A stretch of 64,000 nt of DNA from Limnohabitans sp. JirII-31 (GTDB lineage Bacteria > Pseudomonadota > Gammaproteobacteria > Burkholderiales > Burkholderiaceae_C): positions 144,062 through 208,061 of the forward strand of contig NZ_NESA01000006.1 of assembly GCF_002778315.1 (NCBI RefSeq), given 5' to 3'. The notes beneath the pieces were generated by a model that was given only the letters and a program-made list of their open reading frames with translations, searched no databases and was not told where the DNA came from. Both the position numbers and the translations under genes were made by a program. Of this stretch, positions 42,174 to 51,868 are shown piece after piece; position 1 is the stretch's first letter, and each line of letters starts with the position of its first letter.

Positions 42174-44618
42174 TCAGGGCTCACGCGGGTCCGCGCGCTT
42201 GGGCGCGGGCTTGCTCGCCCGCAGGGGCCGATGCGCAGGCACAGCATCACAGGCCCGGCGAAATGCTTGCAACGTTTTTTGCACCAAGCCCAAGACCGTG
42301 TCAGCGGGGTAATGCCCCAGTTCGCGCGTACCAAAGGGCACACCGGTGAGCAGCGCCATGCCCTCGCCGACCCACTCAGCGGTGTAAATATGAAAGCGTC
42401 CTTGCGACACCGCATCCACCACCTGGGGTGACAGCATCAAGTGGCGACGGTTGCGGCCGGGTATCAACACCCCTTGCTGACCATCAAGCCCCAACAACTC
42501 GCAGGTCTGAAAGTAGCCTTCAATTTTTTCGTTGATGCCCCCCACCGGCAGCATCTCGCCGCGCTGGTTCAAGGCGCCGGTCACGGCGATGCCCTGGTGC
42601 AGTGGCAGCCCCGACAGGCTGGAGAGCAAGGCATACAACTCGGCACACGACGCCGAGTCGCCTTCGACCCCGCTGTACTCTTGCTCAAACACCACCGAGG
42701 CATTCATGGCCAGAGGTGCCAGATGCACAAACAGCGCGTTCAAGTAGCTTTGCAAAATCAACACGCCTTTGTCGTGGATGGGGCCTGACATCTCCACCTC
42801 ACGTTCGATATTGAGCAAGCCTTCGTGCCCCGCATACGTGCGTGCGGTCACACGCACCGGAAAGCCAAACTCGTAATCGCCCAAATCGATGACGGTCAAG
42901 CCATTGAGCTGCGCCACTTTGTGGCCCGTCACGTCCATCAAGCGGTCGCCATCCACAATGCTTTCTTGCAAACGTTGCTCGGGCGAGTTGTGACGGTGCT
43001 TGCGCGCTTGTGTGGCGGCATGCACGTCGTGTGCATCCACCAGATGGGCACCCCGCAAACGGGCCACGGCACTGCTCTCGATGACCAGGGCCTCCGACAC
43101 ACCAAAGGTGGCGCTTTGCCGGGTTTGGTCTTCGGCTGCGCGGTGGCTCTCTTCAATCAGCACCGCCACCGCAGCCGCCGTGAAATGCGGCAAGCCCAAA
43201 CGCTGGCAGGTGTGCGCCACAAAAATAGCAGTGGCATGGCAAGAGCTGGGCGTGGCGGTGAAGCTCTCCACAAAATCGACCTTGCAACGAAAGTGTCTGG
43301 CGAATTCGGGGTCGGCTTCTTGCACCGCGTAGTACTCGTCGACCGAGGCAATCAGCACCAGCTTGACGTACACATCCACAGGCTCGGGTTCAAGCGACAC
43401 CGCCGCAATGGGGGCCAGCATCATGCCGGGCTCTTCGATCTGCAAGCGCCCGCTGCGCAAGAAGCGGCGCAGCTTCTCCCACACGGGCGGATCGGCCAAC
43501 AAGTCGCGCAAGTGCAGCATCAAAAAACCGCCATGGGCCTTGAGCAAGCTGCCTGCGCGGATGCGCGAGAAGTCTGTCACCAGCATGTCGTTGTCGGGCT
43601 CGTACTCAATGCCACCAAACAAGGCGCGAAACAGCGGGTTGTCCTCCACGATCACCGGTGCGCCCGTGAGGGCATGGTTGTCCACCACCACGTTGACACG
43701 CAAATGCGAGAGCACATCCACCAACGCTTCCAGGCGCGTCTCTTCGTCTTCGCTGGGTTGGAACAGCTCGATGTTTTCCAAAATTTCGTGCTGCACCTGC
43801 TCTAGGTATGCGCCCAGCTTGACGCTGTCTTTGATTTGTTTTCGCAGGCCATTGCGGATGGTTTGCATCTCGCGTTCGAGCATGGGTTTGATGGTCTGCC
43901 TGCGCAACGCAGCCAACGCGTCGTTCATCACGCGCTCTTTGGCGCGGGTGGTTTCCAGGAATTTGGTGATTTCTTTCTGCAAGGCTTCTTCGGCACTGTC
44001 GATGGCAGCGCGTTGCTCGCGGCTGAGCTTCAAGCTCTTGGCCGGTGTCATGGCCTCGCCCTTGTCGTCTTTCAAGGTAAAGATCATGTTGCCTTGCTCA
44101 CGCATCAGCCCAAAGTTGCGGGCCTCGGCATACGCACTGAGTTCGCCATAGCTGGCGTCTTCCTGTGCCTTGTACGTGCTGGTGATGCGCTCGCTCTTGA
44201 CCTTGAAGTCTGGCCCGCTCAACCACTTGGGAATTTCACTTTGCAGTGTCTTGGCAAACTGCGCCATCAACTGCCGCAGCAAACGGCCTTCGCCTGCCGG
44301 CAGGCGCAAGGCACGGGGGTGTTCCGGGGCGTCAAAGTTGTGCAAATAGCACAGGTCAGGGGGCACCGAGCGGTTGGCAGCTTGGGCGTGGAGCATTTGT
44401 CGCATCAGTGTGCTGCGGCCACTGCCCACCTCGCCCAAAACAAACAGGTTGTAGCCCGCTTGGTCCATGTTGAGGCCAAAGCGTGCGGCTTGCTCTGCGC
44501 GGTCTTGGCCAATCCAGGGCAAGGGCTGACCACTCAGCTCAGCCGTGTCGGCAAAGCCCAGGGCGGGGGCATCGACGCGCAAGCGCAACATGTCACAAGA
44601 AAGTCGTTGGTAGGTCAT
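42174..44618 (-). CDS. Lon-family ATP-dependent protease (LonB/YcbZ-like, AAA plus C-terminal protease)
   Basis: The 814-residue protein has Walker A (GEVGSGRST, about residue 60), a long helical insert in the AAA region (about residues 130-270) and a C-terminal Lon peptidase domain with the Ser-Lys dyad (Ser655 in GDSAS and Lys698 in GGINEKIEG). It lacks the LAN domain of classical Lon and belongs to the YcbZ-like group of poorly known function. No transmembrane helices are evident. It appears to be a housekeeping gene between two catabolic clusters, convergent with the hydroxylase operon. Confidence 0.85.
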   Translation of the reverse strand: MTYQRLSCDMLRLRVDAPALGFADTAELSGQPLPWIGQDRAEQAARFGLNMDQAGYNLFVLGEVGSGRSTLMRQMLHAQAANRSVPPDLCYLHNFDAPEHPRALRLPAGEGRLLRQLMAQFAKTLQSEIPKWLSGPDFKVKSERITSTYKAQEDASYGELSAYAEARNFGLMREQGNMIFTLKDDKGEAMTPAKSLKLSREQRAAIDSAEEALQKEITKFLETTRAKERVMNDALAALRRQTIKPMLEREMQTIRNGLRKQIKDSVKLGAYLEQVQHEILENIELFQPSEDEETRLEALVDVLSHLRVNVVVDNHALTGAPVIVEDNPLFRALFGGIEYEPDNDMLVTDFSRIRAGSLLKAHGGFLMLHLRDLLADPPVWEKLRRFLRSGRLQIEEPGMMLAPIAAVSLEPEPVDVYVKLVLIASVDEYYAVQEADPEFARHFRCKVDFVESFTATPSSCHATAIFVAHTCQRLGLPHFTAAAVAVLIEESHRAAEDQTRQSATFGVSEALVIESSAVARLRGAHLVDAHDVHAATQARKHRHNSPEQRLQESIVDGDRLMDVTGHKVAQLNGLTVIDLGDYEFGFPVRVTARTYAGHEGLLNIEREVEMSGPIHDKGVLILQSYLNALFVHLAPLAMNASVVFEQEYSGVEGDSASCAELYALLSSLSGLPLHQGIAVTGALNQRGEMLPVGGINEKIEGYFQTCELLGLDGQQGVLIPGRNRRHLMLSPQVVDAVSQGRFHIYTAEWVGEGMALLTGVPFGTRELGHYPADTVLGLVQKTLQAFRRACDAVPAHRPLRASKPAPKRADPREP

Positions 44619-44653
44619 GACAGTGTGTGTGTTGATGGACGGACCTCGCCTGG

Positions 44654-44672
44654 CAAGGGCGTCAAGCCCTTG
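44654..44672. terminator. Hairpin after the cluster 2 operon
   Basis: A perfect 7-bp stem CAAGGGC/GCCCTTG with a 5-base loop lies in the 139-base gap after the last gene of cluster 2. No T-run follows on the minus strand, so this may be a Rho-dependent end or merely an RNA-stabilising hairpin. Confidence 0.3.
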
Positions 44673-44757
44673 TTGGCGCGCTGCACCTGTTGCGACTCAT
44701 TATGAAGGGATCTGCCGCCTACAGACATGCCGGCAGTCCAGGGTCAGCCAGATGGGC

Positions 44758-46893
44758 TCAGGCCTGCGCGTGAATCACTTGCAGCAGCCGATCGGGGGTC
44801 ATCGGCAAATGTCTGGGGCGCACGCCCAGCGCATGCACCACCGCGTTGGCAATGGCTGCGCCCACCGGGCCTGCGGCCACTTCGCCTGCGCCCAAGCTGG
44901 GTTGTGCAGGGTCATCGACCAGGGTGATGTGGATCTCGGGCACCGCATCAAAATTCAATATGGGGTACGCGTCCCAGTGGCTGCTGGTGATGCCCTCTGG
45001 GCCCCAAGTCACGGCTTCTTTGAGGGTCCAGCTGATGGCTTGCATCACACCGCCTTCGATTTGGTTGAGCAGCCCATCGCGGTGCACCACACGGCCAGCA
45101 TCGACAGTGCACCACACCTGTTGGACGCGGATGGACTCATCCACCGCCACCTGCACCGCCACCGCGCAATAGCCAGCGCGATTTTTGTAGCGGCCAAACG
45201 CCAGCCCCAGGCCCTGCCCTTCGCCACCTTGGCCGCGTTGCGCCCAACGCGCCGCTTCGGCGGTGGTTCGCAGCACGTGGCTGGCACGGTCATCTTTGGC
45301 GTGACGCAGTCTGAACTCGAGGGGATCCACCTGCGCCATCGCGGCCAACTCGTCCATGAACGACTCAATGGCAAAGGTGTTGGCATAAGCGCCCAGCGAG
45401 CGCAAGGCCGACACACGCACCGGCCCGTGTGGCACAAAGTGTTGCGTGACCTGTAAGGCCGGCAAGTCGTAATAAGGAATGATGTTGCGCAAGCCGCCGC
45501 CCGTGGGCAAGGTGACGTCTTTTTGCTCGGGCCTGGGCACATCGGGCTGCAAAGCCCACGCGGCCAGCAAGTTGATGCCGCTGGACCAACCCGGACGGTT
45601 CAAGTGGCTGTGGCTCCAGGTCTGGGCTTGCCAATCGGTGATGCGGCCTTGCGCGTCCAAACCGGCGCTGAGTTCGACCAAGCTGGCCGAGCCAACCGGT
45701 GACACACACAACTCGTCTTGCCGCGTCCACTGCACACGCACCGGCACTTGGAGTTGCTGGGCCAAGAAGGCAGCGTCCAGCGCCACGTCGTCTGCGCCGT
45801 TGTGGCCATAGCAACCCGCGCCGGGGCTGTGCACCACGTCCAGCGTGTCAACGGCCACGCCCAAGGCGGTGGCCATTTGTTCGCGCAGTTTGAACACGCC
45901 CTGCGAATGCGTCCACACCGTCAGCCCGTCTTGACCACTCGCCGTGCGCGAGGGCTCGGCCACGGCACAGGCCAAGCCGATGGAGGCATGGGCAATGTAG
46001 GGCTTGGAGTAGCGTTGCGTAAGGCGCTGGGTAGACACCAAAGCTTGGCCTTCATTCACCACCTGCTGCGTGTGCGCGGGCAAGCTGGTCAGCAAGGGCT
46101 CGATCTCTTGAAAGGCGGGCAACTCGGGCAACACCCATTTCACCAAAGCACAGGCTTTCTCATGAGCGCGCAGCAGCGCCGCCTCGTCGGGGCCCAGCAA
46201 GGCCATGAACTCGCCCTGACAGACCAGTTGCGTCACGCCGTCCAAAGCACGCAAGGCCGCCAAGTCGGGCTGGTGTGCACGCGCCTCGGCATGGGGCCCA
46301 CGCAACACGCGGGCATGCAACATCTGTGGGCGCACGATGTCATGCACAAAACCTGGGCCGGTGAATTTGTCCCACAGGTCCACACGCACAAAGGCTTCAT
46401 CGGCGGCTGCCTGCACATGGCCCGGATCTGCCTCGTCTGTGAGCGGCAGGTCGAGCCGCGTGGCGGCATAGTCAAAACTTTGTGCCAAGTCGTGGTAACT
46501 CACACGCTGGGCTGTCGCGTCCGCCGAGAACACGCCGTCTGTCAAGGTGAGCGCGCAAGGCAACACCGACAAATGCGCACTGGCCTGCTGGGCAAACACA
46601 CGTCGCATCTGCACGCAAGCATGGCGCAAGGCCGAGACACCCACCTCGACCGAGAAACTGCCTGCGGTGTAGCCCTCGTCGGGGCTGTGCGCGGTGTGGC
46701 CTGCGAGCAAGCTGGTTTGGTCGGGGCGCAAGCCCAATTCTTGGCAGGCCACTTTGAGCAAGGCGGCAGAAATGCCCTGCCCCAGTTCGACCTTGCCGCT
46801 GCGAATTTGAAAATGGCCATCGTCCAATAGGCGCACCCATTGGCCCAACAAAGGCGCGGTTTGAATGCTGGTGGGTAATGGTGTGGTGGACAT
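44758..46893 (-). CDS. Molybdopterin-binding subunit of an IorB-like hydroxylase, cluster 2
   Basis: The 711-residue protein is of the isoquinoline-1-oxidoreductase/nicotinate-hydroxylase large-subunit type (SGKVELGQGISAALLKVACQELG, about residues 32-54; GAGCYGHNGADDVALDA; GAGEVAAGPVGAAIANA near the end). Unlike the first IorB-like protein it has no Tat signal, so it should be cytoplasmic. It lacks the cytochrome domains of NicB and there is no FAD subunit gene. It pairs with the Fe-S subunit 4 bases upstream and ends the long cluster 2 operon. Confidence 0.82.
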   Translation of the reverse strand: MSTTPLPTSIQTAPLLGQWVRLLDDGHFQIRSGKVELGQGISAALLKVACQELGLRPDQTSLLAGHTAHSPDEGYTAGSFSVEVGVSALRHACVQMRRVFAQQASAHLSVLPCALTLTDGVFSADATAQRVSYHDLAQSFDYAATRLDLPLTDEADPGHVQAAADEAFVRVDLWDKFTGPGFVHDIVRPQMLHARVLRGPHAEARAHQPDLAALRALDGVTQLVCQGEFMALLGPDEAALLRAHEKACALVKWVLPELPAFQEIEPLLTSLPAHTQQVVNEGQALVSTQRLTQRYSKPYIAHASIGLACAVAEPSRTASGQDGLTVWTHSQGVFKLREQMATALGVAVDTLDVVHSPGAGCYGHNGADDVALDAAFLAQQLQVPVRVQWTRQDELCVSPVGSASLVELSAGLDAQGRITDWQAQTWSHSHLNRPGWSSGINLLAAWALQPDVPRPEQKDVTLPTGGGLRNIIPYYDLPALQVTQHFVPHGPVRVSALRSLGAYANTFAIESFMDELAAMAQVDPLEFRLRHAKDDRASHVLRTTAEAARWAQRGQGGEGQGLGLAFGRYKNRAGYCAVAVQVAVDESIRVQQVWCTVDAGRVVHRDGLLNQIEGGVMQAISWTLKEAVTWGPEGITSSHWDAYPILNFDAVPEIHITLVDDPAQPSLGAGEVAAGPVGAAIANAVVHALGVRPRHLPMTPDRLLQVIHAQA

Positions 46894-46897
46894 GGCT

Positions 46898-47371
46898 TCA
46901 ACCTTGTGCGTTCAAACGTTGGATGGCCAAGCGCGTGGCGCGCACGATGCGCACATGGGTGCCACAGCGGCACAAATGCCGGTTCAAGGCTTCGGTGATG
47001 TCGGCGTCTGTTGGCTTGCGGTTGTGCTGCAACAAGGCGGTGACAGACATGAGCATGCCGTTGATGCAATAGCCACACTGGGCCGCTTGCTCGTCCACAA
47101 AGGCTTGCAGCACCACCGCGCCCACCGGGTCTTGCGGCAACGAGGCGGGTGTGCGCACATCACAGCCCTGCACCGACCAATTGGGCGTGTTACACGACTG
47201 CTGCGCATGGCCGTCCACGATGACGGTGCATGCGCCACAGTTGCCTGCGCCACAGCCGTAGCGCACGTCTTTGGCGTTGCACGGGTTGCGCAGCAGGTGC
47301 ACCAGCGCGGTGTTGGCCTCGGCCTGCACGGCAACGGCTTGGCCGTTGAGCTGAAAACTCGCAGTGTTCAT
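46898..47371 (-). CDS. 2Fe-2S subunit of molybdenum hydroxylase, cluster 2
   Basis: The start at MNTASFQLNGQAVAVQ gives 157 residues; upstream in-frame sequence lies inside the amidohydrolase gene. Cysteine sets CGAGNCGAC and CGYCINGM/CRCGTH are present. It is the partner of the large subunit that follows after 4 bases and lies 17 bases after the amidohydrolase. Confidence 0.9.
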   Translation of the reverse strand: MNTASFQLNGQAVAVQAEANTALVHLLRNPCNAKDVRYGCGAGNCGACTVIVDGHAQQSCNTPNWSVQGCDVRTPASLPQDPVGAVVLQAFVDEQAAQCGYCINGMLMSVTALLQHNRKPTDADITEALNRHLCRCGTHVRIVRATRLAIQRLNAQG

Positions 47372-47388
47372 GCGCACCCCTTGGCGTT

Positions 47389-48582
47389 TTAGGCTTTGAT
47401 CTTCAAGAGCTTCATGGCGTTGAGGCCTTCGATCATGCGGCGCTGTGTGGCGGGCAAGCCTTTGACGCTGGCGATCAGACCCAGTGGATCGTCCATGCCC
47501 ATGTCGTAGGGATAGTCGGTGCCCAACAGCACATGCTCGGCGCCGTAACGGTCGATCAGGTTTTTCAGCATGCGGGGGTCGAAGGTGATGGTGTCGAAGT
47601 AAAACTTCTCGAGGTAGCTCGAAGGCTTCTTCTTGATCACGGTGCGCACATCGGGGCGTGCCTGCCACGCATGGTCCATGCGGGCCCAGTAGTGGGCAAT
47701 GTAGCCACCGCCGTGGGCCGCGATGAATTTGATTTTGGGGTTGCGTGCCACCACGCCATCCAGAATCAGGTGACTCACGGCCACTGTGGTTTCGAGCGGG
47801 TTGCCAATCACGTTGTTGAAGTAGTGGTTGGTCAAGCGCTCGCCCTGGGTGTAGCCCAGGGGGTGCATGAAGATCACGGTGCCCAACTCATTGGCTTTGG
47901 CGAAGAACTTTTCCAAACCCAAACGGGGGTCGGTCAGGTTCATGCCGTTGACGTTGGTACAAATTTCCACGCCGCGCATGCCGAGTTTTTTGACGCAGTA
48001 CTCCAGCTCTTTGACGGCCAGCTCAGCGTTTTGCAAAGGCACGGTGCCCAGGCCCACAAAACGGTCGGGGTGTTTGGCCACCAACTCGGCAATGCCGTGG
48101 TTCACGTCGCGTGCCAGCTCGGCACCGAGTTTGGGCTCGGTGAAATAGAAGTAGTGGTAAGGCGCTGGGCACACGGCCTGGATGTCCACCCCCATGCGGT
48201 CCATGTCTTGGATGCGCTCTTCAATGCCCATCAACTTGGGGGCACGGGTTTTCATTTGCTTGACGTTGGTTTGGTTGGTCAACTCGTTGGCAAAAATCAC
48301 CGTGGGGTCGTACTGCGCCGCGTTGAGGTGGGCGGTTTTTTTGTTCACCTCGGGGTTGAGGTAGTGGCAGTGGATGTCCACCACTTTGGATTTGCCGCGA
48401 CGGTCTTTGACGATGTGGGCGGTGGCCGATTTGGACTTGACGCCCGTGGTGGCAGCGGCCTTGGTGCTGCTGCTCTTGGCCGCTTTGGCCGTGACGGCCT
48501 TGGCCGATTTGGCACTGCTGGCGAGCGAGAAGCCGTGGTCGTGATCGGGGTCACTGCAAGAAGCGGCGCAGGTGTAAAACAT
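47389..48582 (-). CDS. ACMSD-type amidohydrolase/decarboxylase with Ala/Lys/Ser-rich N-terminal tail
   Basis: The catalytic part (residues 67-397) is an amidohydrolase-2/ACMSD domain: metal motif DIHCHY (His71, His73), FMHPLGY, FIAAHGGGYIAHYWARMDHAW and the late LLGTDYPYDMG. Relatives decarboxylate or hydrolyse ring acids (ACMS, resorcylate, dihydroxypicolinate). The first 66 residues are unusual: a Cys/His/Asp start then a tail of Ala-Lys-Ser repeats like a histone H1 tail. The tail is encoded in frame without a nearer plausible start. In the operon it lies between livF and the molybdenum hydroxylase, so it may act on the hydroxylated product. Confidence 0.8.
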   Translation of the reverse strand: MFYTCAASCSDPDHDHGFSLASSAKSAKAVTAKAAKSSSTKAAATTGVKSKSATAHIVKDRRGKSKVVDIHCHYLNPEVNKKTAHLNAAQYDPTVIFANELTNQTNVKQMKTRAPKLMGIEERIQDMDRMGVDIQAVCPAPYHYFYFTEPKLGAELARDVNHGIAELVAKHPDRFVGLGTVPLQNAELAVKELEYCVKKLGMRGVEICTNVNGMNLTDPRLGLEKFFAKANELGTVIFMHPLGYTQGERLTNHYFNNVIGNPLETTVAVSHLILDGVVARNPKIKFIAAHGGGYIAHYWARMDHAWQARPDVRTVIKKKPSSYLEKFYFDTITFDPRMLKNLIDRYGAEHVLLGTDYPYDMGMDDPLGLIASVKGLPATQRRMIEGLNAMKLLKIKA

Positions 48583-48617
48583 GGTGAGTCCTTCAGGGTT
48601 TGAAAAAAGTACGGGGT

Positions 48618-49331
48618 TCAGAACACGCCCAGATGGCGTGTGGCTAATTCAGGGTTGGCGCGCACCGCGTCGTGGGTGCCGGCAAAGGCCACCTCACCGG
48701 TGTTGAGTACGACGATGTCGTCGGCCAAGCCCATGGCGAGTTCAAAGTTTTGTTCCACCAAGATGATGGACAAACCTTCTGACTTGAGTTTGGCAATGCC
48801 GCGTGACACCTCGGCCACGATGAGAGGCGCCAAGCCCTCCGAGGGCTCGTCGAGCAACAGCACATCGGGGTTGCCCATCAAGGCGCGGCCAATCACCAGC
48901 ATTTGTTGCTCACCACCCGACAAGGTGCCCGCGCGTTGCTTGTGGCGTGGCAACAGTTGTGGGAACAAGTCATACACACGTTCCAGCGTCCAGGGGTGGG
49001 CAATGTCGCGCTTTTGTTCGGCCACGATGAGGTTTTCTTCCACACTCAGGCTGGCAAACACACGCCGGCCTTGTGGCACCAAGCGGATGCCACGTTTGGC
49101 AATCGCCTCTGGCGGCAGCGCGCCTATCGACTGGCCCTCAAGCAGCACCTGTCCACCGGTGCACGGCAACAAGCCAGACAAGGTGAGCATGGTGGTGGTT
49201 TTGCCTGCGCCGTTGCGGCCCAGCAAGGCCAGCACATGGCCTTTTTTCAAGGTGAACGACACGCCATGCAGCACATGGCTGTCGCCGTAGTGGGCATGGA
49301 TGGCGTCAAGGGTCAACAAATCAGTGGCCAA
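48618..49331 (-). CDS. livF: Branched-chain-type ABC transporter ATPase (LivF), cluster 2, TTG start
   Basis: The 237-residue ATPase has Walker A (GRNGAGKTT), signature SGGEQQ and Walker B (VLLLDEPSEG). No ATG fits; a TTG at 49331 is preceded 6 bases upstream by a strong GGGAGG site, so it is the likely start and overlaps livG by 11 bases. Confidence 0.88.
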   Translation of the reverse strand: MATDLLTLDAIHAHYGDSHVLHGVSFTLKKGHVLALLGRNGAGKTTTMLTLSGLLPCTGGQVLLEGQSIGALPPEAIAKRGIRLVPQGRRVFASLSVEENLIVAEQKRDIAHPWTLERVYDLFPQLLPRHKQRAGTLSGGEQQMLVIGRALMGNPDVLLLDEPSEGLAPLIVAEVSRGIAKLKSEGLSIILVEQNFELAMGLADDIVVLNTGEVAFAGTHDAVRANPELATRHLGVF

Positions 49332-50061
49332 GGTAGACCTCCCGGGTACGAGGGTGGTTGACCACCGTCTCGCGGTCACCTTCCACAATCAAGCTGCCAT
49401 AGTGCAGCACTGCAATTTGCTCGGCAAAAGCCAAGGCCACGTCCATGTCGTGTTCGATCATCACGATGGTGGTGGACTTAGGGAGCGCCGCAATCAGGTC
49501 GCGCACGATGATGCGTTCGTCATGTGACAAGCCCGCCAGCGGCTCATCGAGCAACAACAAGCGCGGCGACTGGGCCATGGCTACCGCAATCTCGACCCGG
49601 CGTTGTTCACCGTAAGAGATTTCTCCCGCTGCCAAATGCGCGCTCTCTTTCAAGCCCACGGAGGCCAACACGGTTTCGGCTTGGTGGTACAGCGCATCAT
49701 CAAGCTTCAAAGGTTTGAAAGCTTGGAAACGCCTCGTGCTCACCCCCAACAAAGACAAGGCCACGTTGTGCAGCAAGCTGTCTTTGGAAAACAAGGTGAT
49801 GATTTGGTAGGTGCGGCTCACCCCCGCGTGGGCACGACGGTGCACAGGCTGGTGGGTGACGTCTTCGCCAAACACTTTGATGGTGCCGGAGTTGGGCTGC
49901 AAGTCGCCTGAGATTTGGTTGAACAGCGTGGTCTTGCCAGCCCCATTGGGGCCAATGATCAGACGGCGTTCACCGGGCTTAACCGCGAACGACACGTCTT
50001 GCGTGACCTTCACACCGCCAAAGCTTTTGCACAGGTGGCTGACTTCAAGTGCGTAGGTCAT
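49321..50061 (-). CDS. livG: Branched-chain-type ABC transporter ATPase (LivG), cluster 2
   Basis: The 246-residue ATPase has Walker A (GPNGAGKTT), a signature region SYGEQRRVEIAVAMA and Walker B (LLLLDEPLAGL). It overlaps livM by 4 bases. Confidence 0.9.
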   Translation of the reverse strand: MTYALEVSHLCKSFGGVKVTQDVSFAVKPGERRLIIGPNGAGKTTLFNQISGDLQPNSGTIKVFGEDVTHQPVHRRAHAGVSRTYQIITLFSKDSLLHNVALSLLGVSTRRFQAFKPLKLDDALYHQAETVLASVGLKESAHLAAGEISYGEQRRVEIAVAMAQSPRLLLLDEPLAGLSHDERIIVRDLIAALPKSTTIVMIEHDMDVALAFAEQIAVLHYGSLIVEGDRETVVNHPRTREVYLGH

Positions 50062-50996
50062 GCCTTGCTCCCGCTACCAAAACGTTTCTTCCACACATCC
50101 ACTGCGGACACCAGGCCCGCGGGCATGAAGATCACGATGAACAAGAAGACCAGACCCAGCAGCATGTTCCAGCGCTCCACATACGCCGAGGCGTAGTTCT
50201 TGAGCACCACCACCACCAACGCACCCAGCAGTGGGCCTGCCAGGGTGCCCGAACCCCCAGCGATGACGCACAACAAGGCCTCGGCAGAGACGGTGATGGC
50301 CATCACACTGGGGTGGATGTATTTGTGGAAATAGACATACAACAAACCTGCCACCGCCCCCAGAAAACTGGCGATCACAAACGTGGTCCAGCGGATGGCC
50401 CAGACGTTGTAGCCCAGCGCGCTCATGCGTCGCGCCTGGTCGCGGGTGCCGCGAATGGAGGCACCAAAGGGCGAACGGATCAACACGCTGATGGCGTAGA
50501 TGCAGGCGCAGGTGATGATCAGCGCAAACCAGTAAAAGTTGTTGCTGATGTCCAGGTCAATGCCAAACGGGTGTGGGCGCGTCAGGCCGGACAAGCCGTT
50601 GTCACCGTTGGTGACCGACACCCATCGGTAGCCCAAGCCCCAGACGATTTGCGACAGCGCCAAGGTCAACATCAGAAAACCCAGCCCCGTGGCACGCAAT
50701 GCGATCCAGCCAAACACCATGCCAATCAAGGTGGTGAGCAGCAAGGCGGCGGGCGCAGTGATGGTGTGGTCCAGTCCCATCTTGATCGACAACCAAGCCG
50801 AGATGTAGGCCGACAAGCCCATGTAAGTGGCGTGCCCGAGCGACGTCAACCCGGCGTAGCCCACCAACAAGTTGAGGCTGGACGCAAAGATGACGGTGAT
50901 GAGAATTTGGCTGCCCAGGTTGACGAAATATTCGCCCGACACCAGCGGCAGCACAGCGAGAAATACGATGCCCAACAGCACCCATAAACGGTTCAT
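50058..50996 (-). CDS. livM: Branched-chain-type ABC permease (LivM), cluster 2
   Basis: The 312-residue permease has the LivM hallmark GYAGLTSLGHATYMGLSAY and many hydrophobic helices. It overlaps livH and livG by 4 bases each. Confidence 0.9.
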   Translation of the reverse strand: MNRLWVLLGIVFLAVLPLVSGEYFVNLGSQILITVIFASSLNLLVGYAGLTSLGHATYMGLSAYISAWLSIKMGLDHTITAPAALLLTTLIGMVFGWIALRATGLGFLMLTLALSQIVWGLGYRWVSVTNGDNGLSGLTRPHPFGIDLDISNNFYWFALIITCACIYAISVLIRSPFGASIRGTRDQARRMSALGYNVWAIRWTTFVIASFLGAVAGLLYVYFHKYIHPSVMAITVSAEALLCVIAGGSGTLAGPLLGALVVVVLKNYASAYVERWNMLLGLVFLFIVIFMPAGLVSAVDVWKKRFGSGSKA

Positions 50997-51853
50997 GTTG
51001 TGACTCTTCCAAAGAGGCCTTGCGGCTTGAAGGCAATGACCACCACCATGGGCAGAAACAAGATGACGTAGGCCAAATCAGGCACCAAGGCAATGCCAAA
51101 GGTGTAGATGAAGCCCACGATGAAACTGGCCACAAAGGTGCCCACCAAACTGCCGACACCGCCCAGAATCACGACGATCAGAGCCAGCGGCAACATGTCG
51201 GCGTCCAGGCCCGGATAGGCATTGAAGATCGGTCCACCCAAGGCCCCGCCCAGACCTGCTAAGGCAGCCCCCAAGCAAAACACAGTGGTGAACAAACCCG
51301 AGGCCGGAATGCCCACGGCGCGCGCCATCGGCATGTCGTCCACCCCTGCGCGAATCATGGCGCCCAAGCGGGTGCGCTCCATCAACAAGTACAGCAGCAC
51401 GCCCACCACGATGGAGAAGCCCAACACCACCAAGCGGTAGGTGGGGAACCTCAGGTTGAACATTTCCATCGGTGCCTGAAACATCGATGGGGTTTGAATC
51501 GGCAACGGGTCACCGCCCCACAGCATCAAACACAGATCGGCCACCACAAACGACAGCCCCAAGGTGGCCAGCACCTGACCTTGCGCGTTGTTGGTGAGGC
51601 GACGCAAGATGAAGCGCTCGATCAAACCGCCCACCACCGCCATGGTGAGCATGGACGCGCAAGCGGCCAACACCAGGCCGTGGCCTTCGCGAATCATCGT
51701 GGCAGCGACATAAGCGCCGAGCATGAACAAGGACCCGTGTGTCAGATTGGCAATGCGCATCAAACCGAAGATGAGCGCAAATCCGGAGGACAGCATGAAC
51801 AGCAGCCCTCCGAATGCCAGACTGTTGAGGGTTTGGATGACCCAAATCTGCAT
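50993..51853 (-). CDS. livH: Branched-chain-type ABC permease (LivH), cluster 2
   Basis: The 286-residue permease has the LivH pattern (LMRIANLTHGSLFMLGAY near the N-terminus; LGGVGSLVGTFVASFIVGF near the C-terminus). It follows the binding-protein gene by 15 bases. Confidence 0.9.
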   Translation of the reverse strand: MQIWVIQTLNSLAFGGLLFMLSSGFALIFGLMRIANLTHGSLFMLGAYVAATMIREGHGLVLAACASMLTMAVVGGLIERFILRRLTNNAQGQVLATLGLSFVVADLCLMLWGGDPLPIQTPSMFQAPMEMFNLRFPTYRLVVLGFSIVVGVLLYLLMERTRLGAMIRAGVDDMPMARAVGIPASGLFTTVFCLGAALAGLGGALGGPIFNAYPGLDADMLPLALIVVILGGVGSLVGTFVASFIVGFIYTFGIALVPDLAYVILFLPMVVVIAFKPQGLFGRVTT

Positions 51854-51868
51854 GATGAACCTTGTGGT

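Noticed and set aside
47374..47668. Upstream extension of the cluster 2 2Fe-2S subunit
   Set aside because: It lies within the amidohydrolase gene in another frame and is Arg/His-rich without similarity.
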